Positions 54,634-63,405 are shown, counted from the stretch's first letter. The stretch is 64,000 bases of DNA from an uncultured Ulvibacter sp. (GCA_938041335.1 CALIAF010000040.1:1-64000), one strand, 5' to 3'. Translations and numbers: made by a program. Notes: generated by a model not told the origin, from the sequence alone.

Positions 54634-56307
54634 ATGAAAGACGTATTATCACCTTGGAAACGGTTTATGGGTTTGTTAAAACTCGATAAAAAAGATATTA
54701 GACAAATTTTCTATTATGCCATATTTGCTGGTCTTGTGGCACTCACGTTGCCACTTGGAATACAAGCCATCATTAATTTAATCCAAGGAGCACAGGTAAC
54801 GACCTCTTGGATTGTTCTTGTCGTGCTCGTTACCTTGGGTGTCGCCTTTCAAGGCATCTTACAATTGATGCAAATAAGAATCTTAGAAAACATGCAACAG
54901 AAAATTTTTACGCGTGCTTCTTTTGAGTTTGCGTATCGTTTTCCTAAAATAAAGATGGACGAGCTGCGCAATTATTATCCACCAGAGCTTGCAAATCGGT
55001 TTTTTGATGTATTAACCATCCAGAAAGGGCTTTCAAAAATATTATTAGATTTCCCAGCTGCGACCTTACAGATTATTTTTGGTCTTGCCTTACTTTCTTT
55101 CTACCATCCCTTCTTTATTATTTATGGGTTTCTTTTGGTACTTTTAATATTCATCGTTTTTAAGTTTACGGCAAAACGAGGCTTAGAGACTAGTCTAGCA
55201 GAGTCTAAAAAGAAATATAAAGTAGCGCATTGGATCCAAGAGGTATCTCGTTCTCTTGTAAGTTTTAAATTGTCTGGCGCTACCAGTCTTGCCATGACTC
55301 GCAATGATGAACTCACGGTAAATTATCTAGATGCTCGTGAGAGCCACTTTAGAGTATTGCTCTTACAGTTTATACAACTCATAGGCTTTAAGGTTTTAGT
55401 GACGGCGGGGCTACTTATTATAGGTGGATTGTTAGTATTGAACCAAAAGATGAATATTGGACAGTTTGTCGCAGCAGAAATCATCATTCTTTTAGTGATT
55501 AGCTCTGTAGAAAAATTAATTCAGGGCTTGGAGTCTTTTTACGATGTACTGACCTCACTTGAAAAAATAGGCCAAGTAGTTGATAAAGAAATTGAGCCAC
55601 AAGAAGGAGAAGATCCTTTTGATGTAGACCACGCTTTTATTGTAGAGCTAGACAACATCGCATTTACTTCGTTAGAAGGACAAAAAATATTAAGGGATAT
55701 TGACTTTAATATTAATGCCAATGACCGCATACTCTTTGAAGGTGCTTCTGGTAGTGGTAAGACGACATTGCTTAAAGTTTTATCTGGGCTTATTCACCCT
55801 ACTAGTGGTTCATTATACATTAATGACGTCTCTATAAAGGGAATTTGGCCTAACAAGTACCGTGCACACGTAGGGCAAGTGTTACCCTCACAATTGCCTT
55901 TTGAAGGAACCATACTGGAGAATATCACCTTTGGGCGTAAAGACATTTCGCAAGAGCACCTGCATAGTGTACTAAAAAACCTCGGGCTTCTTTCTTTTAT
56001 TAAAGAGCAACCTAATGGAATAAACACACTGTTATTTCCAGAAGGGCAACAGATTCCATTTACGGTGTCAAAGCGTATCGTTTTGGCAAGAGCCATTATA
56101 CACAACCCCAAATTGCTCTTATTAAAAGACCCCTTAGAGCACTTTGAGACTAAAGAAGCTACACAAATAATAAAATACCTTACGGCTCCAGAGAGACCAT
56201 GGGCGCTTGTTGTTTCTAGCCGAAATGCCCAGTGGAAAAAGCACTGTAATCAAACCATTAAAATTTCAGAAGGAGTAATCACTTCAAAAAACAGCACAAA
56301 TGCTTAA
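54634..56307 (+). CDS. ABC exporter with degenerate ATP-binding domain
   Basis: A 557-residue half-transporter of the bacteriocin/type I secretion exporter type: six membrane helices at about 25-290, then an ATPase domain (about 330-557). No C39 peptidase domain is present. The Walker A is intact (GASGSGKTT, 370-378). However, the signature motif reads FTVSKR (476-481) instead of LSGGQ, the Walker B reads LLLLKDP with Lys498-Asp499 in place of Asp-Glu, the Q-loop Gln is Pro (GQVLPSQLP), and the H-loop His is Ser529 (VVSSRN). It could bind ATP but should hydrolyse it poorly. HlyD and TolC-like genes follow; export substrate unknown. Confidence 0.9.
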   Translation: MKDVLSPWKRFMGLLKLDKKDIRQIFYYAIFAGLVALTLPLGIQAIINLIQGAQVTTSWIVLVVLVTLGVAFQGILQLMQIRILENMQQKIFTRASFEFAYRFPKIKMDELRNYYPPELANRFFDVLTIQKGLSKILLDFPAATLQIIFGLALLSFYHPFFIIYGFLLVLLIFIVFKFTAKRGLETSLAESKKKYKVAHWIQEVSRSLVSFKLSGATSLAMTRNDELTVNYLDARESHFRVLLLQFIQLIGFKVLVTAGLLIIGGLLVLNQKMNIGQFVAAEIIILLVISSVEKLIQGLESFYDVLTSLEKIGQVVDKEIEPQEGEDPFDVDHAFIVELDNIAFTSLEGQKILRDIDFNINANDRILFEGASGSGKTTLLKVLSGLIHPTSGSLYINDVSIKGIWPNKYRAHVGQVLPSQLPFEGTILENITFGRKDISQEHLHSVLKNLGLLSFIKEQPNGINTLLFPEGQQIPFTVSKRIVLARAIIHNPKLLLLKDPLEHFETKEATQIIKYLTAPERPWALVVSSRNAQWKKHCNQTIKISEGVITSKNSTNA

Positions 56308-57655
56308 CATATCTAACAACCAATTAAATAAAAAGGTGACCTTAGAAGAGTATAAATCTTATAACAAATCTTTTACATCAAAATCAAATGCGCTGTTTAG
56401 TCGATTCCTAGGTGTATTTGCGATCATCGTATTCATCATGTTGTTTCTACCCTGGACGCAAAATGTAAGCGGTAATGGTTTTGTAACCACATTGACACCA
56501 GACCAGCGACCTCAAACCATACAATCTCCTATTCCAGGTAAGTTGGAAAAATGGTTTGTAAAAGAAGGTGATTTTGTAAAAAAGGGAGATACGATTCTCT
56601 TTATTTCTGAAATAAAAAACGAATACCAAGACCCACGTCTCGTGGAGCGTACTAATGAGCAACGAGATGCAAAAAGCAGATCTGTGGTATCGTATCAAGG
56701 TAAAATAAAGGCATTAGAAAGTCAAGTAAGTGCCCTTGCTAACGAGCGTCAATTAAAGTTATCTCAAGCAGAAAACAAACTCAAGCAATCACGCTTTAAA
56801 GTAACAAGTGACAGCATAGATTTTAAAGCCGCACAGACCAATCTTGACATTGCGCAACGACAATTAGACCGTACTTCTACGTTGCAGAGTGAAGGTTTAA
56901 AAGCGATGACAGACGTAGAAACGAAGCGTCTCAAATTGCAAGAAACACAAGCAAAATTAATAGGACAAGAAAACAAATTACTGGCGAGTAGAAACGAAGT
57001 GATCAATGCACAGTTAGAGATTAACCGCATTAGTGCTACATATGCAGATAAAATTGCAAAGTCTAGAAGTGATCGTTTTACGGCAGAGTCTAGCCAGTTT
57101 GAAGCAGAAGCGCAGGTGTCAAAATTGGAGAACCAGTCTGCAAACTATAAAATAAGAAGTGCGATGAATTACATTACCGCACCTCAAAATGGGTTTATAA
57201 ACAAAGCCATTAAAGGCGGTATTGGCGAGACCTTTAAAGAAGGAGAGCAACTTGTTGGGATTATGCCCTCTAACTATGATCTGGCTGTGGAGACCTATGT
57301 AGACCCAATAGATTTACCCTTGATGCATATAGGCGAATCTGTTCGTATTCAGTTTGATGGATGGCCTGCGATTTTCTTTAGTGGATGGCCCAACGCCTCT
57401 TTTGGTACGTATGCTGGGAAGGTAGTAGCTATAGAAACATTTATTAGGCCTAATGGTAAATTTAGAATTCTAATTGCACCAGACCTTGAGGGAGAAGTCT
57501 GGCCAGAAAATGTGCGTGTGGGCTCTGGTGCCTTTACCATCGCATTACTAGAAGATGTACCTATCTGGTATGAGATTTGGCGACAGCTTAATGGCTTCCC
57601 TCCTAACTATTACACGCCAGAAGGAAAAGCAACTGATGATAAGAGTAAGCAGTAA
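56300..57655 (+). CDS. HlyD-family membrane fusion protein
   Basis: A 451-residue periplasmic adaptor that bridges the ABC exporter and the TolC-like channel. One membrane helix (about 34-52, FLGVFAIIVFIMLFLPWTQ), a lipoyl-like hairpin (TIQSPIPGKLEKWFVKEGDFVKKGD), a long coiled coil at about 125-270 and a beta-barrel C-terminus. It overlaps the ABC gene by 8 bases. Confidence 0.92.
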   Translation: MLNISNNQLNKKVTLEEYKSYNKSFTSKSNALFSRFLGVFAIIVFIMLFLPWTQNVSGNGFVTTLTPDQRPQTIQSPIPGKLEKWFVKEGDFVKKGDTILFISEIKNEYQDPRLVERTNEQRDAKSRSVVSYQGKIKALESQVSALANERQLKLSQAENKLKQSRFKVTSDSIDFKAAQTNLDIAQRQLDRTSTLQSEGLKAMTDVETKRLKLQETQAKLIGQENKLLASRNEVINAQLEINRISATYADKIAKSRSDRFTAESSQFEAEAQVSKLENQSANYKIRSAMNYITAPQNGFINKAIKGGIGETFKEGEQLVGIMPSNYDLAVETYVDPIDLPLMHIGESVRIQFDGWPAIFFSGWPNASFGTYAGKVVAIETFIRPNGKFRILIAPDLEGEVWPENVRVGSGAFTIALLEDVPIWYEIWRQLNGFPPNYYTPEGKATDDKSKQ

Positions 57656-57695
57656 CAGTAAACAGTTGCAGTATATTGCATTGAAAAGAAATTAT

Positions 57696-59120
57696 ATGAA
57701 ATTACTTTTAAAAACTTTATTATGGGTTTGTCTATTCATAACTTCGGAAATAGCAATGGGGCAATCCTTGGCTGTTTCAGAAGAAAACACACTTACTTTT
57801 GAAGAGTATTTGGGCTATGTAAAAATGCATCATCCTTTAATGAAGCAAGCAGAACTTACCCTTAAAATGGGAGAAGCTACTTTATTAAAAGCCCGTGGTG
57901 GTTTTGACCCTAACATTGAGGTAGACTATGACCGAAAGAAATTTAAGGGTATCGAATACTTTGACCAACTTAATGCAACCTTTAATATACCAACGTGGTA
58001 TGGCGTAGAATTTAAAGCCAATTTTGAAGAGAATACTGGACAGTTTCTAGACCCCAGCTTAACGGTGCCAGAAGATGGATTGTATAGCGCTGGAGTTTCA
58101 TTTTCATTAGCGCAAGGCCTATTAATCAATGACCGGATGGCCAGTTTAAAAAAGGCACGTTTTTTTAGAGAACAAACCAAAGCAGATAGAGACCTTCTGG
58201 TCAATAACCTACTTTTTGAGGCAAGCAAGGCCTACTTTGATTGGATAGAAGCAACTAATGAACAAAACATTTATGCAAATTTTCTTAGCAACGCGAGTAC
58301 CCGTTTAAACGCAATAGAACGCAGTGTCGCCGTTGGTGAGAAAGCGGCAATAGATATTACGGAGGCGCGTATCATTTTACAAAACCGCCAGCTTAATCTA
58401 GAGGCGGCTCGTTTAAAGAAACGCAAAGCGGCATTGGTAGCTAGTAATTTTTTATGGCTCAATGATGTTCCCTTACAAATACAAGAGGAAGTAAGCCCAG
58501 TCTTACCTCCATTAGCTGTAGTAGAGAACTCTTTATTTATTGAAGGGATTACAAATATCGATGCGGTGGTCGCTTCGCATCCCAAATTAAAAAGTCTCGA
58601 TGCAAAAATTGAAGGACTTACCGTAGATCGTGCCTTAAAAAGAAACAAGCTTTTACCTAAGCTTGATCTTCAATATAATTTTTTATCGCAGGAGTACGAT
58701 CAGCTAGACAGCTTTAATACCGCAAATTACAAGGCCTTTGTCAATTTTAGTTTGCCCCTATTTTTAAGAAAAGAACGTGGTGATGTAAAGCTTGCCAATT
58801 TAAAGTTGAACGATGTCACCTTTGAGCGAACGTCCACTTCGCTTGCGCTACAAAACAAGATAGAAGCTACTCAGGCGGAGATTAGCTCATTAGCAAAACA
58901 AACAGATTTAATAGACAATATTGTTAAAGACTATGTTGCATTAGTAAATGCAGAAGAACGTAAATTTTCTTTAGGAGAAAGCTCCCTTTTTTTAATCAAT
59001 TCGCGAGAGCAAAAACTAATTGATGCACAATTAAAGGAGAATGAGTTGTTGTTAAAAAACTTGCTTGCTACAGCGCATATGTATAATGCTTTAGGGATTG
59101 TTGAACCTAGTATAAACTAA
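57696..59120 (+). CDS. TolC-family outer-membrane efflux protein
   Basis: A 474-residue outer-membrane channel with a signal peptide (about 1-24, MKLLLKTLLWVCLF...MGQ) and TolC-like helical repeats (YLGYVKMHHPLMKQAEL, then FLSNASTRLNAIERS...ITEARIILQNRQ). The frame opens 47 codons earlier, inside the end of the HlyD gene, but the ATG at 57696 gives the signal peptide. It completes the tripartite export system. Confidence 0.92.
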   Translation: MKLLLKTLLWVCLFITSEIAMGQSLAVSEENTLTFEEYLGYVKMHHPLMKQAELTLKMGEATLLKARGGFDPNIEVDYDRKKFKGIEYFDQLNATFNIPTWYGVEFKANFEENTGQFLDPSLTVPEDGLYSAGVSFSLAQGLLINDRMASLKKARFFREQTKADRDLLVNNLLFEASKAYFDWIEATNEQNIYANFLSNASTRLNAIERSVAVGEKAAIDITEARIILQNRQLNLEAARLKKRKAALVASNFLWLNDVPLQIQEEVSPVLPPLAVVENSLFIEGITNIDAVVASHPKLKSLDAKIEGLTVDRALKRNKLLPKLDLQYNFLSQEYDQLDSFNTANYKAFVNFSLPLFLRKERGDVKLANLKLNDVTFERTSTSLALQNKIEATQAEISSLAKQTDLIDNIVKDYVALVNAEERKFSLGESSLFLINSREQKLIDAQLKENELLLKNLLATAHMYNALGIVEPSIN

Positions 59121-59127
59121 TCTGTAG

Positions 59128-59922
59128 ATGCTCTTACTCCCTTTACCCATACCAGAGATTGACACTATAAAATTAGCTCAAATACACATTGAGCTAAAAG
59201 CAATCTATAGGCTTATTACCTTTAGCAGAAAGCACCAGGCAGATGATCTTTTGGACAGTATACTAAGTAGCACTGCAGATTTAAAAGAGCTATTGAGTAT
59301 CAAGAATGCTCAGATGGAAGCACAAAATGAGGAGGAAGCACAGCTATATGTTAAAAACTTAAACAAGGCATTGATATTTGTCACCAGTGAGATAAATAGC
59401 AACGTTAATTTTAAAGACCAAATCCAGTTGTTTCAATTATTTAGATTGACTTCACCAGAATCGCATGAGTTGCATCCTAACAAATTTAGAACACAACTCG
59501 TACAGATAGGATCTTATTTATGTCCAGACCCGAAGCTTGTACCGGCACTAGTCAATGAGCTTTTTCATACCATGTCTTTTATTAAAAACCCCATTTTTAA
59601 AGCGATCTATTTTCATCACGAATTAATAAGGATTCATCCTTTTGCTGATGGTAATGGACGCACCACACGTATTGCAAAAAACTGGATGCTGATGTACGAT
59701 TTGTACCCACCTATTTTTGTGAAAGATGATACAGAGAAAAAAGAATACATACAAACCTTGAGTAAAAGTTTTCAAGCGCTTGATCGTGATCCTAACTTTT
59801 GGAACGAGCACACCATCAACTTTTTTAAGCAAGAAATACACCGTATATATCGCAATACAAATATGATGTACAACAAGATACATCAAATAGGACATCTAAA
59901 TAATAGTCAAGCAGATGCGTAA
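59128..59922 (+). CDS. Fic-family protein (predicted AMPylator)
   Basis: A 264-residue Fic protein. The active-site motif HPFADGNGRTTR begins at His170, with the catalytic His and the phosphate-binding GNGR intact, so it can transfer AMP or a related group. The canonical inhibitory [S/T]xxxE[G/N] helix is not apparent; the closest match is SSTADL at residues 47-52, with Asp instead of Glu. It may be less tightly auto-inhibited or controlled differently. It starts 8 bases after the TolC gene, so a link to export is possible. No cognate antitoxin gene is adjacent. Confidence 0.9.
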   Translation: MLLLPLPIPEIDTIKLAQIHIELKAIYRLITFSRKHQADDLLDSILSSTADLKELLSIKNAQMEAQNEEEAQLYVKNLNKALIFVTSEINSNVNFKDQIQLFQLFRLTSPESHELHPNKFRTQLVQIGSYLCPDPKLVPALVNELFHTMSFIKNPIFKAIYFHHELIRIHPFADGNGRTTRIAKNWMLMYDLYPPIFVKDDTEKKEYIQTLSKSFQALDRDPNFWNEHTINFFKQEIHRIYRNTNMMYNKIHQIGHLNNSQADA

Positions 59923-60820
59923 AACACAGCTATTAAATAACATCAAAGAATACCTGCAAATATTTGCGGGTATTATACTTGCTAGCATTGGGCTAAAGGC
60001 TTTCTTATTGCCTAACGGCTTTTTAGATGGTGGAGTAACAGGAATCGCGCTGCTGCTTAGCAGATTATTCGACATCGATATTTCTATACTACTATTATTG
60101 TGTAGTATCCCTTTTCTTATTGCCGGTATTTACACGATATCTAGGCGTATTTTAATTAAGTCTATCATTGCCATAACGCTGTTGGCTATTTCTATTGTTG
60201 TAGAATCTTTTCCTGTCATTACAGAAGACAAATTGCTCATTGCTATTTTTGGCGGTCTATTTTTAGGCGCTGGTATAGGGCTCGCGATTAGAAATGGGGC
60301 GGTACTAGACGGTTCAGAAATTCTGGGTGTTTTTATTTATGATCGATTTGGGATTAAAATAGGCACCACCATTTTAATCTTTAATAGTATTCTTTTCTCG
60401 ATTACGGCCATCGCTATTTCTACAGAAATTGCCATGTATTCTATCCTTACCTACATTGTTACAGCAAAGGTTATAGACTTGGTTATAGAAGGTTTTGAAG
60501 ACTTTGTTGGTTTTACCATTGTATCGAGAGAGGCAATTCAAATTGAGCGAAAATTGTCTAAAGAAATGGGCGTCGGCGCTACAATTTACAAAGGATCTTC
60601 TGGTTATGGTAGTTCTGGGAAACAAGAAGAATTAAGAATTATACATACCGTAATAAATAGAATAGATATTAGAAAAACCTATCGCATTATTGAAGATGTT
60701 GACCAAGATGCCTTTGTGGTAGAGTTTGATGTCAACAGCGTAAAAGGTGGCGTTTTAAGAAGGTATTTTGATAAAAAGAAAAGCAAAAACCTGGCGCAAT
60801 CTATTACAAATGATTTATAA
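59915..60820 (+). CDS. YitT family membrane protein (DUF2179)
   Basis: A 301-residue protein with five or six predicted membrane helices at about residues 12-190 (LQIFAGIILASIGLKAFLLPNGFLDGGVTGIALLL) and a C-terminal cytoplasmic DUF2179 domain (about 210-295, YKGSSGYGSSGKQEELRIIHTVINR). YitT family function is not well established. It overlaps the Fic gene by 8 bases, so it is co-translated. Confidence 0.9.
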   Translation: MRKTQLLNNIKEYLQIFAGIILASIGLKAFLLPNGFLDGGVTGIALLLSRLFDIDISILLLLCSIPFLIAGIYTISRRILIKSIIAITLLAISIVVESFPVITEDKLLIAIFGGLFLGAGIGLAIRNGAVLDGSEILGVFIYDRFGIKIGTTILIFNSILFSITAIAISTEIAMYSILTYIVTAKVIDLVIEGFEDFVGFTIVSREAIQIERKLSKEMGVGATIYKGSSGYGSSGKQEELRIIHTVINRIDIRKTYRIIEDVDQDAFVVEFDVNSVKGGVLRRYFDKKKSKNLAQSITNDL

Positions 60821-60847
60821 CAGTCTTATCACTAACACCCGCTCATT

Positions 60848-61519
60848 ATGGAAGCACTAAATATTAATATCGTCATCGCACCGCACTTTTACACTAAAGA
60901 TCCGTCCTCTACAGATTTAGGTAAAAAGATCGTGAGCCAGAGTATTGCCATGATTAACGAACTTGGTTTTGAGGCATTCACCTTTAGAAAACTTGGGGTG
61001 GAAATAGGCTCTAATGAGAGTTCTATTTATCGCTATTTTGACAGCAAACACGCCTTGCTGGTGTATCTTATTAACTGGTACTGGAGTTGGGTAGAATACA
61101 AATTAGTTTTTGCCACAACAAATATCATTTCCGCAGAAGAAAAACTAAATCACGCTATTGTCTTGTTAACTCAAGGAATAAAGGAAGACAATAAAGTGTC
61201 TTTTATAAATGAAGTGCTCTTGCATAAGATTATTATTTCTGAGTCTTCTAAGGCATACCACACCAGTGAGATTGATACCGAAAATGCAAAAGGGTTTTAC
61301 AAAACGTACAAACGCGTGGTGCAACGGGTAAGTGATTTGGTGCTAGAAATAAACCCGACTTACGAGTTCCCGCATATGTTGGTTTCTACCGTAATTGAAG
61401 GGGCACATCACCAGCGTTATTTTTCTGAGCATTTGCCAGCTTTAACAGATTTTGAGAAGGGCAAGAATAATATTGTACGGTTTTACACCTCTTTAGTATC
61501 CTCATTGATTACGGGATAG
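60848..61519 (+). CDS. TetR-family transcriptional regulator
   Basis: A 223-residue regulator. The N-terminal helix-turn-helix is typical (GFEAFTFRKLGVEIGSNESSIYRYFDSKHALLVYL), followed by a ligand-binding helical domain. It lies 27 bases after the YitT gene and is the last gene of the operon, so it may repress the exporter genes or respond to an exported compound. TetR-type regulators commonly control efflux operons. Confidence 0.9.
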   Translation: MEALNINIVIAPHFYTKDPSSTDLGKKIVSQSIAMINELGFEAFTFRKLGVEIGSNESSIYRYFDSKHALLVYLINWYWSWVEYKLVFATTNIISAEEKLNHAIVLLTQGIKEDNKVSFINEVLLHKIIISESSKAYHTSEIDTENAKGFYKTYKRVVQRVSDLVLEINPTYEFPHMLVSTVIEGAHHQRYFSEHLPALTDFEKGKNNIVRFYTSLVSSLITG

Positions 61520-61524
61520 CACTA

Positions 61525-62571
61525 CTATTCGTGTAACAATTGCGCTGCAGCATGTAAACCACTGCGCACCGCTCCATCCATATAACCGCCATTTAGGGTA
61601 GCTGTTTCTGCACCAGAAAACAATACAGTGTCCTGTAAATACCAAGACTGAAATTCTGGACGACCATAATTGGGGCTTTGATATCCAGACGCCACTTGAT
61701 CACTCGACGTATGGGTATCTATTGACCAGTCTTTCTCTTCATAGGTCAAATAGTCCTTCACTCCTGCTCCCAAATGTTTGGTGAGGTATGCTAAGATGCC
61801 AGCTTTACGTTCTGTGGCCGGAAAATCTCGTAAGCGCTCATTTAAAAAGCCCATCAAGCAAAAGTGGTCCTCTTCCATAGTAGCATGGTCATATAACTCT
61901 GTTACGGGGCCTATTTGCCCTATCACCGTCCCAGAAAGCCCCTGTTCCCTCCAGAATGGAGTTTTAAAAGTAAGTCCTACTTTTATCGCATTGCTCATCC
62001 AGGTATGTGTGGTGTCCATCGCTTGTGACACCGCTGCTGGTAATGGAGGCTGAAAGGTTAATCGTTTGGCAATGTTTGGCGGAATCGTCACAATTACTTT
62101 CTCGGCTTCAAAGATGCCTTGCGTGGTAATTACACGTACGCCATTTTCAGTCTTGATAATTTCCGAAGCAAAAGTGTTTAAATGTATGTGTTCTGAAATG
62201 TGCTGGGCGAGCCCATTAATGAGCGCCGCAGATCCTCCCGCTATTCTAAATGCCGAAGGTGCATTTGGGTCACTCTCAAAATAATGTACGGGTCCATTGG
62301 GATTATAGACCAATATGCCTTTTCCTTTTGACCGTTGATGAAACTTTTTAATGCCTAACGCTTCTAGCATTTGAGGTATGGCCTCATGATGGTTCTGGAA
62401 CCACGTCGCGCCATAATCAATGCCCTCTTTAGTTAAGATACGCCCACCTATGCGATCTCGAGATTCGAGCATCACAAAATCTGTAATTCCAGCTTGCGCC
62501 AAGGTATAGCCGGTGGTTAATCCAGACAGACCTGCGCCAATAATGATGTATGTAGTGTGATGGGTTTTCAC
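61525..62571 (-). CDS. FAD-dependent amine oxidase-like protein
   Basis: A 348-residue flavoprotein, starting with the FAD motif YIIIGAGLSGLTTGYTLAQAG and LESRDRIGGRI. The C-terminal flavin segment LFSGAETATLNGGYMDGAVRSG is intact. At 348 residues it is shorter than typical monoamine oxidases of about 450. Substrate unknown. It converges on the TetR gene with a 5-base gap. Confidence 0.88.
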   Translation of the reverse strand: MKTHHTTYIIIGAGLSGLTTGYTLAQAGITDFVMLESRDRIGGRILTKEGIDYGATWFQNHHEAIPQMLEALGIKKFHQRSKGKGILVYNPNGPVHYFESDPNAPSAFRIAGGSAALINGLAQHISEHIHLNTFASEIIKTENGVRVITTQGIFEAEKVIVTIPPNIAKRLTFQPPLPAAVSQAMDTTHTWMSNAIKVGLTFKTPFWREQGLSGTVIGQIGPVTELYDHATMEEDHFCLMGFLNERLRDFPATERKAGILAYLTKHLGAGVKDYLTYEEKDWSIDTHTSSDQVASGYQSPNYGRPEFQSWYLQDTVLFSGAETATLNGGYMDGAVRSGLHAAAQLLHE

Positions 62572-62611
62572 TTTTGGTCTTTGGTTGTTGGTCTTTGTTC
62601 TTTTTGTTGCA

Positions 62612-62643
62612 CTTCGACAGCGCCTGTCCTGAGCTTGTCGAAG
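62612..62643. repeat. Hairpin-forming interspersed repeat
   Basis: CTTCGACA at 62612-62619 pairs with TGTCGAAG at 62636-62643. Reading the right arm on the minus strand gives CTTCGACAAGCTCAG, one base different from the copy at 10135-10149. Both sit in non-coding DNA next to convergent or operon gaps. Confidence 0.6.
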
Positions 62644-62692
62644 GGCTCAGTGTGACAAGGCTCTTGGTGGTTTGCTGTTAATTTTCCTTTGG

Positions 62693-63028
62693 TCTATACT
62701 CCATATTCTATATTCAAACTTTTTGGTCCTACGTCATTTAGAGCGCGAAGCGAACGGTCTTAAGTCCTACGTCCATATTCTATACTCCATATTCTATAGT
62801 CAAACTTTTTGGTCCTACGTCATTTAGAGAGCGAAGCGAATGGTCTTAAGTCCTACGTCCATAGTCTATACTCCATATTCTATAGTCAAACTTTTTGGTC
62901 CTACGTCATTTAGAGAGCGAAGCGAACGGTCTTAAGTCCTACGTCCATATTCTATACTCCATATTCTATATTCAAACTTTTTGGTCCTACGTCATTTAGA
63001 GAGCGAAGCGAAAGGTCCTAAGTCCTAT
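62693..63028. repeat. 86-bp minisatellite, about four copies
   Basis: Near-identical 86-bp units begin at 62693, 62779, 62865 and 62951 (each starts TCTATACTCC). Each contains CAAACTTTTTGG, CCTACGTCATTTAGAG and AGCGAAGCGAA. Differences are single bases (for example GAACGG, GAATGG, GAAAGG before the TC). The last copy decays after about 63027. The array lies in the 546-base gap between the amine oxidase and DUF2188 genes. No spacers exist, so it is not CRISPR, and no frame runs through it. Confidence 0.95.
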
Positions 63029-63060
63029 TCTTTGTTCTTTAGACGCTGATCTATAACATT

Positions 63061-63083
63061 TCACTACTCACTACTCACTACTC
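63061..63083. repeat. Short CACTACT heptamer run
   Basis: TCACTACTCACTACTCACTACTCC is a 7-bp periodic run of about three units. It differs from the dnaG-leader heptamer (AATACTC) by one base per unit. It lies just downstream of the 86-bp array. Confidence 0.7.
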
Positions 63084-63117
63084 CCTGTTCACTGCTCACC
63101 GATCACCATTCCCTAAA

Positions 63118-63405
63118 TTAGTCATAATTTATGCGATCTCGTATTGTCCCATCAGCCCTATGTATAATCACATCGCTCTTGTGTTTTCTGGCAATGGTTT
63201 TGGCTTTGTTTATCGCGGTAGATTGTTTTCTATGTTTTGAGGTAATGCGCTTATTGCCTTCGCGGCGCACGGCCCAGTCCTCCTCATACGGCACCACGTG
63301 CATATGCCAGGTTCTTTTGCGGGTGGGCTTCATACTATCTAGAATAGCATCAATGAGGTCTTTAAAAAATTCCTTCCAGGAGCGTTTTGTGCTGTTATTT
63401 GCCAT
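63118..63405 (-). CDS. DUF2188 domain protein
   Basis: A 95-residue protein with a C-terminal DUF2188 domain at about 30-95: HVVPYEEDWAVRREGNKRITSKHRKQSTAINKAK, then DVIIHRADGTIRDRINYD. The pattern is a family of small proteins common in bacteria, with no established function. The N-terminal 30 residues are helical and unconserved. It is bordered by repeat-rich spacers on both sides. Confidence 0.82.
   Translation of the reverse strand: MANNSTKRSWKEFFKDLIDAILDSMKPTRKRTWHMHVVPYEEDWAVRREGNKRITSKHRKQSTAINKAKTIARKHKSDVIIHRADGTIRDRINYD

Noticed and set aside
54634-56307. ABC gene as a pseudogene
   Set aside because: The frame is complete, membrane helices and Walker A are intact and the operon context is well preserved; degenerate motifs more likely reflect altered function.
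62693-63028. CRISPR array
   Set aside because: The 86-bp units are contiguous tandem copies with no unique spacers, and no cas genes are nearby.
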